From: Yamagishiella unicocca
Taxonomy: Eukaryota > Chlorophyta > Chlorophyceae > Chlamydomonadales > Volvocaceae
Direction of reading: 5' to 3'
DNA: 64,000 nucleotides
NCBI GenBank assembly: GCA_003116995.1
Contig: BDSL01000032.1
Coordinates: forward strand, 434,001 to 498,000
The translations under genes were made by a program, and so were the position numbers. The notes under the pieces are model-generated. The model had not been told where the DNA came from. It saw only the letters and a list, made by a program, of their open reading frames with translations, and did no database searches. How positions within the stretch are numbered: the first letter of the stretch is position 1; each line of letters opens with the position of its first letter. Shown here piece after piece: positions 35,401 to 48,170 of the stretch.

Positions 35401-38400
35401 GGGTTGTGCTCCGACTGGATGTAGGTGGTGATGTGTTCGCCCGCCTCGAAGGTCTCCACGAGCACGTCGGGGGTCACCAGCGGGTACAGCGGTACGGGGA
35501 AGGACACGTGGCGGGTCTTGCGGAAGTTGTGGTTGAAGCGGCGCAGGTTGGCGCCCTCCCTGGACAGGTCCACCTGAGAGCCGGCGGGAGGGCGGGAGGG
35601 CGGGAGGGCGATCACAGCGGGTGGGGGGAAGAGGGCGAGGAGATTCAGCTACGCCACGTCCAGGGAGGGCAGCGGGCAGAAGGAAACCAGCCGGCGAAAC
35701 AAGTAGGTGCAAGCAGGGCCAACCGCCTGCGTCTACACCCCAGCTTCCGCACCAGCGTCGCCTTCCATACCCTTTGCTCGTATAAACAGGCACCCTTCCG
35801 TCCCGTCTCGTCCCCCGTCTCATACACGCACACGCGCACACACACAAACACGCACGCAATAGCACACACGCACGCAATAGCACACACGCACACGCCCACC
35901 CTGCAGCCCACCTGCTCCCTGAGCGGCGCCGCGAACTGCGACAGCGTCTGCTCCAGCCTCAGGTGCCTCAGCGACGGCACCAGAGAGAACAGGTGCGCCA
36001 CCGCCATCATGGTGGAGAAGTCGCGCAGGATGGCGGCGCCCACACCAGGGTGCCGGACCTTGACCGCGACCGTGGAGCCCGGGGGGATGCCTGGGGGGCC
36101 GGGGGGTGGCGGTGGGGAGGGAGATGTGGGGTGGGGTGGGGTTGAGGAAAGCCCGTGGAATAGGAAGCCGATTGGAAAAAAAAGATTGGGGTTGCAAGGA
36201 AAACCCGTACACGAAGGAAAACCGTTTCGGACAGACGTTTCGGGTGGGGTGGGGTGGGGTGGGGTGGGGTGGGGTGGGGTGGGGTGGGGTGGGGTGGGGT
36301 GGGGTGGGGTGGGGTGGGGTGGGGTGGGGTGGGGTGGGGTGGGGTGGGGTGGGGTGGGGTGGGGTGGGGTGGGGTGGGGTGGGGTGGGATAGGAGGTTGC
36401 GGTATGAGGTACGGTCATGGCGCGAAGGTTCCAGGCTTGGCCCCCCCCCCCGGAGCTCACCACACCGATAAAAAGCACAATCCGACTCGCAACCAACCGG
36501 GGCCGCCGTCCTCATTCCCTGCTTGCTCGTCACAACGCCCAACCATCCCACCGTTGCCTCGTGCCTCCGCCCCCCCCCACCCTCCCTCGACCCACCCGTC
36601 ATGGCCGCCCCCTTGTCGCTGAGCACCGCTCGGTGGATCTGGCCGATGGATCCACTCGCCACCGGCTCCGTCTCGATGGAGCTGAACAGCTCGCTCACTG
36701 GCACGCCGAACGCCTGCTCGATGGCGAGCTTGGTGTGGCGGAACTTGTGACCGGGAGCCTGCAGTCGGGGAGGACCGGGTCTTCGTTAGGGTTTTAGGGT
36801 TTCGAAGTGGGTCCGTCTCCCTCTCTTCACTCCCAGCTCCACCATCTCCTCCCCCTTCCCTCTCTCCGTCTCGTGCACAGGCCCCCAACCCTCCTCTGCA
36901 CGACTTCACCGGCTTCCGCCGGCTGTTCCCCAACCCTGCACCTCCCATACACATAACACAACCCCCGCACCCCCCATACACAAAACACAACCCCCGCACG
37001 CCCTACCATACACCCCCCTCTTACCTGCGTGTGCAGCCGCTCCAGCTCATCGCACATGTCCGGGGGGAACAGGTCGTGCCGTGTGGCGGCCCACTGGCCC
37101 CACTTGATGAAGGCGGGGCCTGGGAGGAGGGGAGGAGGGGGGGGGGGCCGCAGTTCAGACCGCCAGGTGTGCAGCAGACCACTGGGGGCCAGGTGGCAGC
37201 GAGCTCGCTACGGCGCGCGGCGCGGTGAGGAGAGAGAGGGTTTGGGGGGTTTAGGGTTTAGGGTGATCCTCCCCGCCCTTCGGCACGCCCCCACAGGTTT
37301 GCTGGTAGTCCGTCCCAGTGCTCCCTCATGCGCCCAGAAACTAGGTGTCCGCCGACCATGCGCCAACTGTCCTGTCCTTTTCGCGTCAACGGCTTTTATG
37401 CCACCCCCCAGCACATCACATGTCGCACATCACGCCAAACCGGCTGCCGGCTGGCGGGCTGCCAGACCCCTATCCGCCCTCCCCCCCCCACCCACGGAAC
37501 CCAAGGCCCCCCTCAGCTCCGCCTCACCCGCCGCCTCCAGAGTCTTCCTCAACAGCTCTATCCACTCCGCTCGCCTGAACTGCAGCTGCAGCGCCACCGG
37601 CGCCGACAGCAGCACGGGCGCAAAGAGCAGCAGCAGCCAGAGCGAGCGGCCCACGTTGACGAGCAGCGCCGCCATCTGTAGCGGCAGGGCCTGCCACCAG
37701 GGCAGGTCGCTGGGGTCGGACGTGGGCACGTCCAGATAGAAGCTGAAGGAGTCGGCATGGCTCCTGGGGGATCGGAGGGGGGTGGGAGGGGGGTGGGGGG
37801 GGGGAAGAGGGCAAAACCCGTGAGCAGACAGGAGAGGACGGGGGGGTTCGAGGGGGCGGCACGGCGTCGGGCAGCTTGAAGTGGGCGGGTGGGTGCGTGG
37901 GTATGGGGGAGGCGGGGTCTGGGCTGTGGACGGGTCGCGTGGCCTGCGGCTCCTTCCTTGGTCACGGCTCCTTCCTCACCCGCTAACACCGTGCGTCTCA
38001 AGCCCATGTGGCTTGTGCACCGGCCCCCTAATGCCGTCACCGAGCCAGCTGGTTCGCGTCATCAGGGATGCATCTTAGCTATCGCGACAGCCGAGAGCGG
38101 CCGCTCCAGGGAGCCCACGGACGGTGTTTTTGCCGCCGCCCACGCTCCACCCAGACGGTACCGCCCCAGGGGCAGGTTTGTGAAGCGACTGAAACGCCCG
38201 CCCGACAACCCTTAGAACGCTGCCCGGGGCCGCATCGGCAGCCAGCCGCACACCGTCACGCCACGCTTCCCAACACCGTCCCTTTGGCCTCTTTCCTTCG
38301 CCGCCGACAGCTCCCCGCTTCCTTCGCCTTCCTTTCCCCTCCCCTCCCCTCCTTGCCTTCCCTTCCCCTCCCCTCCCCTGCCCTCCTTGCCTTCCCCTCC

Positions 38401-39379
38401 CTTGCTCACTCCTGCGCCCCCCCCCCACCACCCCACCCCACTCCACTCACGTTCGCGAGCTGCGCGCCAGCTCCGCCACCGTCAGCGCCAGCGTCACCGG
38501 CAGGTTGTTCGCCAGCATGTTGATGGCGCCAAGCAGGAAAAAGTGGAGCTGCCGTACGCCCGGCAGGCCCCAGGCGTACGGCAGCCAGCCATTGGACTGC
38601 TTGTACAGCGCGATCAGCGCCCCCCAGCTGAGCCCCCCCCAGTACGGCGCCATGGCCTCAAGGACGGACTGCCGTACAGAATGTCGTACGTTGGCCAGGT
38701 AGGCCTGGGAGGCATGCCAGCCGGCGCGGGTGCGGGCGGCGGCGGCGGCGGTGGCGAGGTGCCCCGGCGGCAGCCGGACGGTGGACGAAGCGAAGGACCG
38801 GTAGGCGGCGGCGCCGGCGAGGGCTGATGCCGGGGCTCGTGCCATGGTGTTGGAGGTGGCTGTGGAGTGGGCTCGTGCGGTTGCGGAGGAGCGGCGGCCC
38901 AGAAGCGCAGGGCAGGGCCAGGTCAACGCTGCGCTGGATCGTTGACCTGCCGTCCCGCGGCCGGCGCCGCCGCCGGAAAGTACGGCGCTGCCCGGGCCGA
39001 CGCCGGCCCCTGTGACTGCGCCCGTGCCGGAGCCGCCGGTAGCACGCCCGGTGCTGGGCGCAACCGTGGATTCCTGGTTCCGAGCGGCACCGCTGCGGGC
39101 GGTGTAGCAGGGCGTGCTGCGCTGCTGACGTGGCGCATGTGCGGCAGAGCCCGTGAGAGCTGAGGACGCAGCTGCTGGAGGGGCGGCACTGGAGCTGGAT
39201 GAAGCTGCGCCGTTGCGTATGCCCGCGCCCTGCGCAGCTGCCGATGGCAGCCCCGGCGAGCGACCATGCGCGCAGCAAAGCTGCTGTCCGCTACGCTGCG
39301 AAAGACGCCCCGCGAAGGTCGTCGTTAACGGTCGGAGGGATGAACACCCGGCGCCACGACATTGCAGCGCGGTGAGCAA
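32490..39379 (-). CDS. ABC1/ADCK (UbiB-type) atypical kinase
   Basis: Twelve exons close in frame to 836 aa: 38451-39379, 37528-37763, 37025-37119, 36596-36758, 35912-36090, 35389-35573, 34945-35076, 34419-34560, 34158-34236, 33536-33702, 32962-33060 and 32490-32594. UbiB-family kinases support quinone and lipid metabolism in mitochondria or plastids. The N-terminal 240 or so residues are Ala/Ser/Arg-rich, like a transit peptide plus linker, followed by hydrophobic segments around residues 280-305 and 340-370. The hallmark KxGQ motif is KWGQ at residues 394-397. VASGSIGQIH (453-462) replaces the usual Ala-rich loop, VAVKV carries the ATP Lys485, the catalytic loop is HSDLHPGN (616-623) and DVG (675-677) replaces DFG. 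KWGQW and the non-Ala loop resemble the ADCK2 branch more than COQ8. Introns carry several minisatellites. Confidence 0.95.
33356..33500. repeat. 21-bp minisatellite in kinase intron 10
   Basis: About seven tandem copies of a 21-bp unit (CCTCCCACCATCTGCCGACCC type) between exons 10 and 11. Being a multiple of three, it keeps both strands open, which creates repeated PPTICRP (plus) and VGRWWEG (minus) pseudo-peptides. Confidence 0.9.
34047..34157. repeat. 28-bp minisatellite next to a kinase splice donor
   Basis: Four copies of a 28-bp unit (CCGCTCACCCCCCTCCATCC...) abut the 5' splice site of exon 9. On the minus strand each unit contains GTGAGCGG, the same bases as the true donor at 34157. 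Confidence 0.85.
36241..36389. repeat. (GGGGT)n pentanucleotide array in kinase intron 4
   Basis: About 29 perfect GGGGT units in a row between exons 4 and 5 of the kinase gene. On the plus strand this is a strong G-quadruplex candidate; the transcript carries the C-rich complement. Confidence 0.95.
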
Positions 39380-40178
39380 AGCCGCCGAGGCAATCAGGCG
39401 CGCCTGGGCCTCGGGGACCTGGGCCCAAAAGCCCCTGCGTTACAGATCCAGGTTGAAGATGTTATCAAGTGCAAATATAATATGTTGGAGGCTGCGGTTT
39501 GCAAGTTGCCGACTTGATGCGGGGATCAGGCACGGCGCGCTTCGTAATGAGTTTTCCATAGGCGCGTTCGTCTTTGTAACCATCTTACCGTGGCTGATCT
39601 GGTACAATGGTGGCCATCCTGCCTTGTTAGGAGCGTTGGTTCCGCAGCGCACGCCGCGCTACGTGCGTCCTACCGCGTGTGTGACAACCAGGGATGTTAT
39701 ACAATAACCGTAACAGGTTTCAGTAATATCGGGCTGTTTCCCAATCCTTCGCAAGGCGTTGAGAAGTCACTTGCCATCAGGCGCGAGCAATCTACTTTGT
39801 GGCCTGCGCATCCCCCTTTCGGTAAGAGTGACAGGACTGTTTCTGAACGTACAGCTAAGCCTAAAACCCGGTTCGGAGGATTATATAACAGTTCATGTGG
39901 CCACAATTTTGGCTTCGTCATTGGAACCGTAGAAATGTCGTGCAACGCCTGCGCGCCCTGCAACCGGCCAAGCCGTCGGTACACAGCCATTGCAATGACA
40001 TTCTGGTTTCAAACCTCAAGAATGATAAACGCTTGCCATGCCATCCCCCGCAACATGCTCGAAGCCCGCTCGGCTACTTCTACGCGACGTTTTCCCGAAC
40101 GTGCGAACAGCGAACAGTACGAACTTGAACCCAAACATCAGTATCCACCCCACCCCCCCTCCCCCCACCCACTGACCG
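39380..40178. other. intergenic region upstream of the ABC1-type kinase
   Basis: About 0.8 kb between the kinase start and the stop of the next minus-strand gene. It should hold the kinase promoter; TTACA at 39439-39443 is a minus-strand TGTAA candidate for the upstream gene. The plus-strand open frame across 39590-40354 shows no recognisable domain. Confidence 0.4.
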
Positions 40179-41658
40179 TTAAGCAAGAACCTCAAGCCCT
40201 ATATCCCCGTCGTTTCCTGGCCGCAACCGCACCACCCCGTCCGCCCATCGGCGGCACAGAGCAGTTGCCCCCCGTGGCGCCGCCTGCTCCTGCCCCTGCC
40301 CCTGCTGCTGCCCCTGCTGCTGCCACGCCACGTTGTTCTGGTGCGCTAAATTGAGCGCCGCCAGGAACACCCGGTGCTGCGACACCACCGACCCACCGGC
40401 GGCCGCCTGAAGCTGCGGAGCCCGCGCCGCCTCCGCCGCCAGCCTCCGCAGCGACAACGGCGCCGTCCCAGCTACCGCCACCTCCAAACCGCCAACCGCT
40501 CCCTTCTCGCCGCCACCCTCGCGTCCCACAGCGCTGAAGGTTGGCACCAGCGCGGCGTCAGAGGCTCCCGCCTCCGCTGCCGGCTCTGCTTGCTGGGTCT
40601 GCTGCTGCCGCCCAGTGGCGGCATCCCGTAGCTTCTCAGCCAGGAAGGCCATGAGGGCGCGCAGGTCCAGACGGCCGTGCTGCCGGGCAGCCAACAGCTC
40701 CTAGAGGGCGGGGAAGCGACCGCCCGGGGGGAGGGGGAGGGTTTGCGGACGCACGGTTTCGGAGGATGAGTGGAGGCGGGGACGGCAGCAGCACAAAGCA
40801 GGGTGTGGGTAGGCTGCTGGCTATGCGGTGAAGTATTGTAAGGGCGGTGACAGCAGGCACTGGTGCTGCCGGTGATACGGTAGCACCCACGGACACGTCT
40901 GGGGTAGCACAAACGGTGCGCACACCGCACGCACCCGTATGTACACGGCCCACAGCTGCTCCCTCCGCCTCTTCCCACTGCCGCTGCCAGCAGCGGCGGC
41001 GCCCTGCCGTTCCGGCCGCAACACACCGGCAGCAACGCCTGCTACCGCCGCCGCGACCGTCGAGGTAGCGGCAGCAGCAGCAGCAGCCGCGTCTAGCGCT
41101 GCCACCGCCTCGGCGCCCTCTGCCGCCGAAACGGCGCCCCGCTGTACGGCGTCATTCACGGCATCCTGTACGGCACTGCGGATCTGGTTGACCTCCTCGC
41201 CCGGCAGCGCCGCCAGCTCGTCCAGCAACAGCACGCTGTCGCCGTCGAGTCCCGTGTCGGTGTCAAACACAAGCGAGCACGATATGTCATCGTCGTCCAC
41301 GTCATCATACTTTTCGTACTTGCCGTCGTCCTGAAAGACGCCGCCAGCTTCGCTGCCGTCAACGCCGCCGCAGGTACCTCCTGCGGCCCCTCCCCCCGAA
41401 TCGATGCCGTCGTCGTCACCGCAACGACCCGCGTAACGGCCCTCGCAACCGCCATCCGTTCCGGCGCCTCCGGGCCTGCCGCATCGCGTCGGAGAGTCCC
41501 AGAAGTCCAACTCGTCCAGAGTCAGGCCCTCATCGCCGTAGCCGTCGGCGTCGCCGTCGCCGTAGCAGCCCCCGCCGCCGTCCCGTCCCGCGCGAGTTGC
41601 GGCTGCCGTCAGCACCACAACGACGTCGCAGTCGCCATCCGCGTCATAGCCGCCGTCC

Positions 41659-41691
<33 letters not shown>

Positions 41692-42936
41692 TGGCTGAGC
41701 CCGGGAGTACCCCCGCAGTCACCTCCGCGCCAAGGGCCGCCGCCCTCGTGGACGGCCTGGCCGGTGCGGCCGGCCGACGAGGCCGGCGCGCCGGCGGCCG
41801 CCGCTGGAGCCACCGCCTCACCGCCGTCGTCACCCGCATCGCTGCCGTACATCAGCACCCCGTTGTCTGTATCGTCGTACAATACAGAAACGGCTGCGCC
41901 GGCCCCAACGTCATCGTCGCCTTCTTCAGGCGTGCTGTCCGGGCACATGTCTGCCGTACCGTCGCCGCCGCCGCCGCCGCCACCGCCCTGGAGAGCTGCC
42001 GCCGCTGCCGCCACTGTGGCGGTAGCTGCGCCGGCCGCCGCTTCGGGCACCGCCATGGACGCCGTTGCTACTGACTCCATGCCGCTTCCTTTGTCCGCTC
42101 CATCACATGCAGGCCCCAAGGCCGGCCCCATGAAGACACCACCGCCGGCTGCTGCCCGCGTGCCCTCGGCTTCCACGACCGGCAGCGCCCAGCTCCTCTG
42201 CCCCCGCGGCCGCCGCGACGACACCCTGTGCTCCGGCTGCCCATCCGCAGCGGCAGAGTCGTACGGCCGTAAGGGTTCGGAGCGAGCGGTGCCAGCCGCC
42301 GCATCAGCTCGGCCGTACAGCGTCCGCATCGACTGGGCAGTCACTGGCAAGGTCACAGACGTCGAGCTGGCGCGCCGCGCCCCGCCGCCGCCCCCGCCAC
42401 CGTCGCCGTCGTCAGCACCGCCCTCGCCCATGCGTCGGGCGTACGGGTCCGAACTGTCGTACATGCACGGCATCCTGGTCGGCTCCGCGAGCGGCGTGGC
42501 GGCGGCCTGCCGGCCCCTCAGGTGGCGGGGGCCGGTGCTGAGGCCCAGCTGCACCTGCGCGGCCGCCGCCACGGCGCCGCCGCCGCCATACCCCCCACCG
42601 CCGCCGCCGCGTACGGCACCGCCGACTGGTGTCGCCAGCGTCGCCCGGTCGTCGTCATCCCATATCGTGACCGTTACGTCGTCGCCGCCGTCGTCAGAGT
42701 CGTCGGCAACCCGTAGGCGAGCGTCGGCCGGGTCCCGATTAGGAGCCGCGCCCGCGGCCCGGAGCACCGGAGCCCCCTCCGAGCCGCCGACAGCATGGCC
42801 GCCCCGCTGACCCGCCATTGCGCTTGCGCCGTGCACGTCGTACAACGTGGGTGCCGTGGTGCCGTACGCGTGCGTCGGCGGCCCCAGTCGCGCCCCTGCG
42901 GGCGCCGCCTGCGCTCGTCCGCCTGCGCTGACGGAA

Positions 42937-42974
<38 letters not shown>

Positions 42975-44526
42975 GGCGGTGTTGTACTTCAATGCGTCCG
43001 ACGCCAGCAGCTCAGCTGCTGTCCGGTAGCTGCACGGCGGTGGGACGTCTGCCGCGGCGGCGGTCAGTGTGCGCCCCTCGGCGCCGCCCTTGTGATTTGA
43101 CCCCCCTGCAGGGCCGCAAGCAGGGGCCATACGCGTAGCCGCCACCACTGCAGCACCGACGACGCCGGCGCCCCTCTCCAATCCGCCTACTCCAGCTGTA
43201 GCATGTGATGCCACATCTTCTTCTCTTTCCTCCGTGGGAGAGTCAAACAGCGGTATGAAGCGCGGGGGCGGCGCCCTCCTGGGTCTCCCGGAAGACGCCA
43301 CCGGATCGGGAACAACCGCCGCAACCACCTCAACGGCAGCGCCTGCTGCAGGTTCCTCGGCCTTCGTTGCCGTAGCGGCCTCCACCGCGCGGTCTAGTGC
43401 TTCGAAGAAGGCTTCGTCGTATGCATCGTCGTCATCATCGTCGGCAGCGGCGGCCCAAGCGCCGCCGCCGCCGGCGGGGGCCCCTGGAGTCGGCAGCGGC
43501 TGCCCTGGCCGTGGCGCTGGCGGCGGCGCTGGGGCTGGCGGCTCTGGTGGTGGCGGTGGCGGCCATGCCGGTAGTGCGTCAAATTGCTCTGCGGGAAGCA
43601 GGGCCGCGAGGAGCTGCTGGGCGGCGAAGAGCGTGTCGGTGACCCGTGGGTCGGTGGGTCCAGCGGCCAGCAGGGGCAGCAGCCCCTGCTCGCAGGCACG
43701 CGCCTCGGGCCGGGGGTGCAGCAGCAGCTCGGGGTTGTGCACGGGGCGGCAGCTGCGGGTAGGGTGGCGGGGGAGTGGGGGGACGGGGGGGGACGTCGCG
43801 AGGGACTAGAGACCACTTGGCTCGTCCCAGCCGCGGGACTTGGCTCGTGCCAGCCGCGGGACATTCCAATCCGCAATCCAATACCGATCATAGCACGCCC
43901 TCCTCCCCCCCATCCACCGCCTCACCGTATCTTGGCGTTCCAGCCAGTGGCCTCCAACACAGCCGCCGGAGCCATCTCCCGCAGCTGAGCAGCAGTCGCC
44001 CGGAAGGAGGACCACCCAGAGGGCCGGATCACGTACTTGGGCTGCCGCTGAGCCGGGGAAGCTCGGGGGCCATCCTCCTCCTTGTCAGCACCCACCATAC
44101 CACCACCATCGCCGCCGCCGCCGACGACGACGACGCTGCCACCATCCCCGCCGCGCCGCCGCCCTAACCGTGGGATCGCACGAGGCGCGGCCGTTGCTGC
44201 TGCTGGCTGGGTTCCGGAGCGTGGCCGCTGGCTGACCCCAGCTACAAGCCGCGCTGCCCCTGCGGCATCCGCATCTTCCGCTTCCTCAGGGGCAGCGCCA
44301 GGGTTGCCGCTTTCGGAGCCGGAGTCGCCTCCGCCTCCTCCGCCTCCTCCGCCTCCCCCGCCTCCTCCGCCTCCTCCGCCTCCTCCTCCGCCTCTTCCGC
44401 CTCCTCCTCCGCCTACGCCGTCCGAGCCCTCAGGGGCCCCTACATCGCAGCCCTCCGCCGGCCGCCGCATCCTCTGCAGGGCGCCTCCAGCACCTCCACC
44501 TCGGCGGCCCAGCTGCGGCCTGCGCA

Positions 44527-44579
<53 letters not shown>

Positions 44580-47500
44580 CGCGACAGAGGCCACTCCCCA
44601 GCGCCGTCCAGCCCTTGCTCCCGACCCCCCTCGTCCACATGCCCCTCCGCGACCTCCGTACCGGGCTGCACCCGCCTAAGCGGACTGTCAGCTACCTCCA
44701 CCACATCTTCATCACCACCGTCGTCATAGCCTTTATCACCACAACCGACATTACCATCATCATCAGCATCATCAACGTCATCACTGGTGGCGGCGACGAG
44801 CTCTTTGGGCTGCCCGCGCAAGTGGCCACTGCCGCCGGTGCTGGCGGCCTGGGCGCCGCCGCATTGTCGCCAGCCGTCACCTGGCCGACCCACTGTGTTC
44901 GCCGCTGGCCCGCCTGCGCTAGCACCTGCGCCGCCAGGAGCCGGAGCGGGAGCGGCAGGTGCCCCGGTGTCTCGCGCCCGCCGCCTGCCCAACACCAACG
45001 GCACGATGCCGCGCGCCGCCGCCGGCGCCGCCGGCGCCGCCGGCGCCGCCGGCGCCGCCACCACCATCGCCTGCTGGGAGGTTCTGACGACTGGTAGCCC
45101 GCGGGTGGTTTGAGAGACGTAGGGCGCAATCACCATGCCGCCACCAGCCCCAGCCTTAGATGCTGAGCCGGGCGCCTCCTCATTACCATCGCTCTCCACC
45201 GCCTCCGCCGCCTCCACCGTCTCCACCGCCTCCACAGCCTCCACCGCCTCCGCCGCCTCCACCGTCTCCACCGCCTCCACAGCCTCCACCGCCTCCGCTG
45301 CCTCCACCGTCTCCACCGCCGTAGCGGTGTCCCTCCCGCCTGCACCACCGCCCCGCCTGCCGCCTCCGCAGTCGTCGTCGCTCTCTATGGCGTCATTCTC
45401 ATCGCCGCCAACGTGTTCACGTCCGCTGAGTACACCCATGCTGCGCCCGGCAGGCCGAATGCGAGGGAACTTCGGGCCCGTCGACACCACCGCGAAGCAG
45501 CCGCCGCCGCCGCGGCGGCGGCCAGCAGCCAGAACTACCGGCCTCCGGTACATCCCAGCTCCTGTCGCCACCGGGGCCGTGGAGAGCGGTGCCGGCGGTG
45601 GTGGCGATGCCGCTGCTGCCGGAAATCGCTCAGTGCCGCTGCTGACTACCAAGCTCGCCCGTCCATCCCCTGCGGTCTGGCCCTGACCGTCTCCGGGGGC
45701 CTCCTCGGGCCCCAGCTGCCGCGCCGCCTGCCTGTATTTGGCCCGCCGGCTGAATAGCTGGGGCACCAGCGCGGGCTGCCGGGCAGCGGCAGCTGCAGCC
45801 GGCAAGCCAGCAGTCACAGGCCCGAGAACAGCGGCGGCGCCAGCGGCGGCGGCAGGGTCGTTAGTCGTACACCCGGCTCCCACCAAGCTTGATCCGTTCC
45901 TGGGATGCTGCGGCGGCGGCGGCGGCGGTAAAGGCGATGGCGGCCCGACCCTGGCGTCCGCGTCCGGGTCCGAATCGTTAGCCGCCTTGTCCTCCCCGCT
46001 CACCTGCCGCCGCGCGGCACCCCGTGTTGCGGCGGCGTCAACAGGGCCAGCAGCGGGCTCGGGGTGACCCACGGGTCCTTCCAATTGGGCCCAGAACAGG
46101 TCATCCGCCATAATCAGGTCTGCCTCCTGCCGCGGGTCTTCGTCATCGTCGGCTTCAGCGACGCCGGCAGCCATCTGATGATATTGTACGGCAGTATCAA
46201 AGGCGGCGGCGGCTCCCCGGGCGACGTCCTGGGTCGGCGGCTCACCGGCGCGCCCGCCGTCATGGTCGCAACCGCCGCCGCCGCCGCCGCCGCCGCTGGC
46301 CCTGCCGCTGCTCAGCCGGCAGCCATCCGCCACGGCCCCCGCCCTCCGCTCCATCAGCCCCGTCGTGCCGGCCGCGCTGCCACCTCCTCCGACTTCCTCA
46401 CCCTCCATCCACACCACCACGTCCTCGTCCTGGCCCCACTCCTCCTCGCCCCACCCGGTCTGGCAACCCACCCTAACACGGTCCCTGCTCCCGCCTCTTC
46501 TTCCACCTGCCTGGACCCGCGGGTCATCACCGCCAGAGCCACTGGTGCGGCGGCATCCGTGCACTGCAACGGGCGCCGCCGCCGCCACCGCCGCCGCCGT
46601 TGCAGCCGGGTGCCACGGGGACACTCCGGCTGCGCTGCAGGGTGCGGATGTGGGAGCCGCCATGGGTGCCGTCCAGATGGTAGCCTCCATCGTGGCCTCC
46701 ACCGCCGCCGCAGCTGCCAAGCGACAAGGTTGTAACTCCTGCTCATGTTGGTATTGTGGCTGCGGCGCCAGCGGCGGAGGCGGCGGGGGCTGGGGCTGCG
46801 CCCCCAGTTTTTGGTTGCTCACCAGGCCAGGCGGCGGCGGCGGCGGCCCTTGCCGCTGCCGCGGCGCCGGCGGCGGCATTCTGGGGCCAGCTGACAGCCG
46901 CGACGGATCCAGCAGGTAGTAGGGCAGTGAAACCTGTGTTGTGGACGAAGTAGTGCCGATTATGGCGGGGGGGGGGATGAAGGTGGCGGCGGGGGGCACG
47001 GAGCGGTGCAGCTCACGTGCACCGGGCCAGCAGCAGCAGCGTGCGGAGGCGGCACTGCTCCCAGGGATAAATTGCATGCTGAGTGCCTAGATTCTCCTTC
47101 ACACTGGATTCTGCAATCGAGTGCACAGCCTAATCGCCCTGCCTCCCGTCCCGACCCCAACGCAGCCGCGCCGTAAAGCCGGTCCCTCTCGCCCCAACTC
47201 CTCCCTTGTCCCCTCCCCCCGCCCGCCTCCGTCTCCTATGCCATGTAGCCAGGTCTTCTCGCCAACCCCGCCCTACTCACATCCTCCAAGCCCAGGCCCG
47301 CGCACAGGTCCAACTGCGTGCCAGCGCAGCCGACAAGATCCGGATTTGGAACCGAATTCGGGCCTTCAAGTCCACACCACCATCCTCCCCCGCTCCCCTC
47401 CTCCTCTTCTTCGTCCTCCCGCTGCTGCTGCCGCCGCCGCTGCTGGCTGTCCTCGTGGTCGCACTGCATCAGATCCTCGTGCGCATCTTCAGCTGGCAGA

Positions 47501-47859
47501 GCCCCCAGCAGCCGGCGAAGGAAGTCATCCGACGCGGCAGCAGCTGTCATCGCACCGACGGTCTCGACTAACGGCCTCCTGCCAGGCGATCGGGGTGAGC
47601 AGGTAACGGCGGCGGTAGCGGCAGCACCAGTAGCGGCAGCGGTGGGGCCGTCGGCGATGTCAGCGAAGTGTCCAGGGAGGGAGCTACTGTTGATCCCGTC
47701 AACGCCGCCCATGCTGATGTCAATGGCGCTGGCGGCGGTGGCATCGTCGTACACTAAAGGAATGACGGCGAGCGGGTGGTTGGTTGCGTGCGCCCGGACA
47801 TCCCTGCGGCAGTTGGTTGGTTGCGGTTGTCGCCGGGTACGGACCCAGGCATTGGGCAA
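40179..47859 (-). CDS. giant low-complexity protein of unknown function
   Basis: Four exons close in frame to about 2,308 aa: 47281-47859, 43926-46933, 40935-43752 and 40179-40700, with GT-AG introns. I do not recognise the family. Most of it is Ala/Gly/Asp/Pro/Gln-rich. There are a run of about 17 Gln (coded at 44529-44577), a long Gly tract (about 44325-44410), a Val-Glu-Ala repeat (about 45180-45325) and many Asp/Glu clusters. Four stretches look structured: SDDFLRRLLGALPAEDAHED in exon 1; YYLLDPSRL at the exon 2 start; a segment from KYVIRPSGWSSFRATAAQLR across the exon 2/3 junction to LFAAQQLLAALLPAEQFDAL; and the C-terminal ELLAARQHGRLDLRALMAFL plus VFLAALNLAHQNN. The last, winged-helix-like in flavour, recalls kleisin C-termini, but this is not enough for a call. 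The start codon is uncertain (ATGs at 47859 or further in). Confidence 0.6.
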
Positions 47860-48170
47860 CGGCGTGCGGGCCGGGGGGCGACGTCAAGCGCCCGTGTCAA
47901 TGGGCGTGGAAAGGGATGGAAGTACCGGTGCTACCGAGCGGTGCCGTTTCGACGCGCTTGACGCCCAGTGCAGCGGGCGCACACTGCACTGAGCTACAGC
48001 AGCATCAGCAGTAGCAATAGCAGCAGCAATAGCAGCAGCAGTAGCAATAGCAGCAGCAGTAGCAGCGGGTTGTGGTCCTCAGGAGAGCATATACGCCGCG
48101 ACGTGCGTGACCAGTACCGTAAGCCCGGTAAACATGGCACCCTCACTTCATCTGCCAGCGCTGCCGCAGC
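47860..48170. repeat. intergenic region with an (AGC)n-type microsatellite
   Basis: Between two minus-strand genes. From about 47996 to 48075 the sequence is an imperfect AGC/AGT/AAT trinucleotide run. It should also contain the promoter of the giant gene and the 3' UTR of the neighbour. Confidence 0.6.

Noticed and set aside
36254..36622. Gly-Trp-Gly-Gly-Val repeat protein and its Pro/Thr/His counterpart
   Set aside because: Both are translations of the (GGGGT)n intronic array.
41764..42810. 348-codon plus-strand ORF
   Set aside because: Antisense to exon 3 of the giant minus-strand gene; Pro/Ser/Ala-rich shadow frame.
40179..47859. Assignment of the giant gene as a condensin/kleisin subunit
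   Set aside because: Only the C-terminal helix-rich island resembles kleisin winged helices; N-terminal kleisin motifs are absent, so the name was not used.
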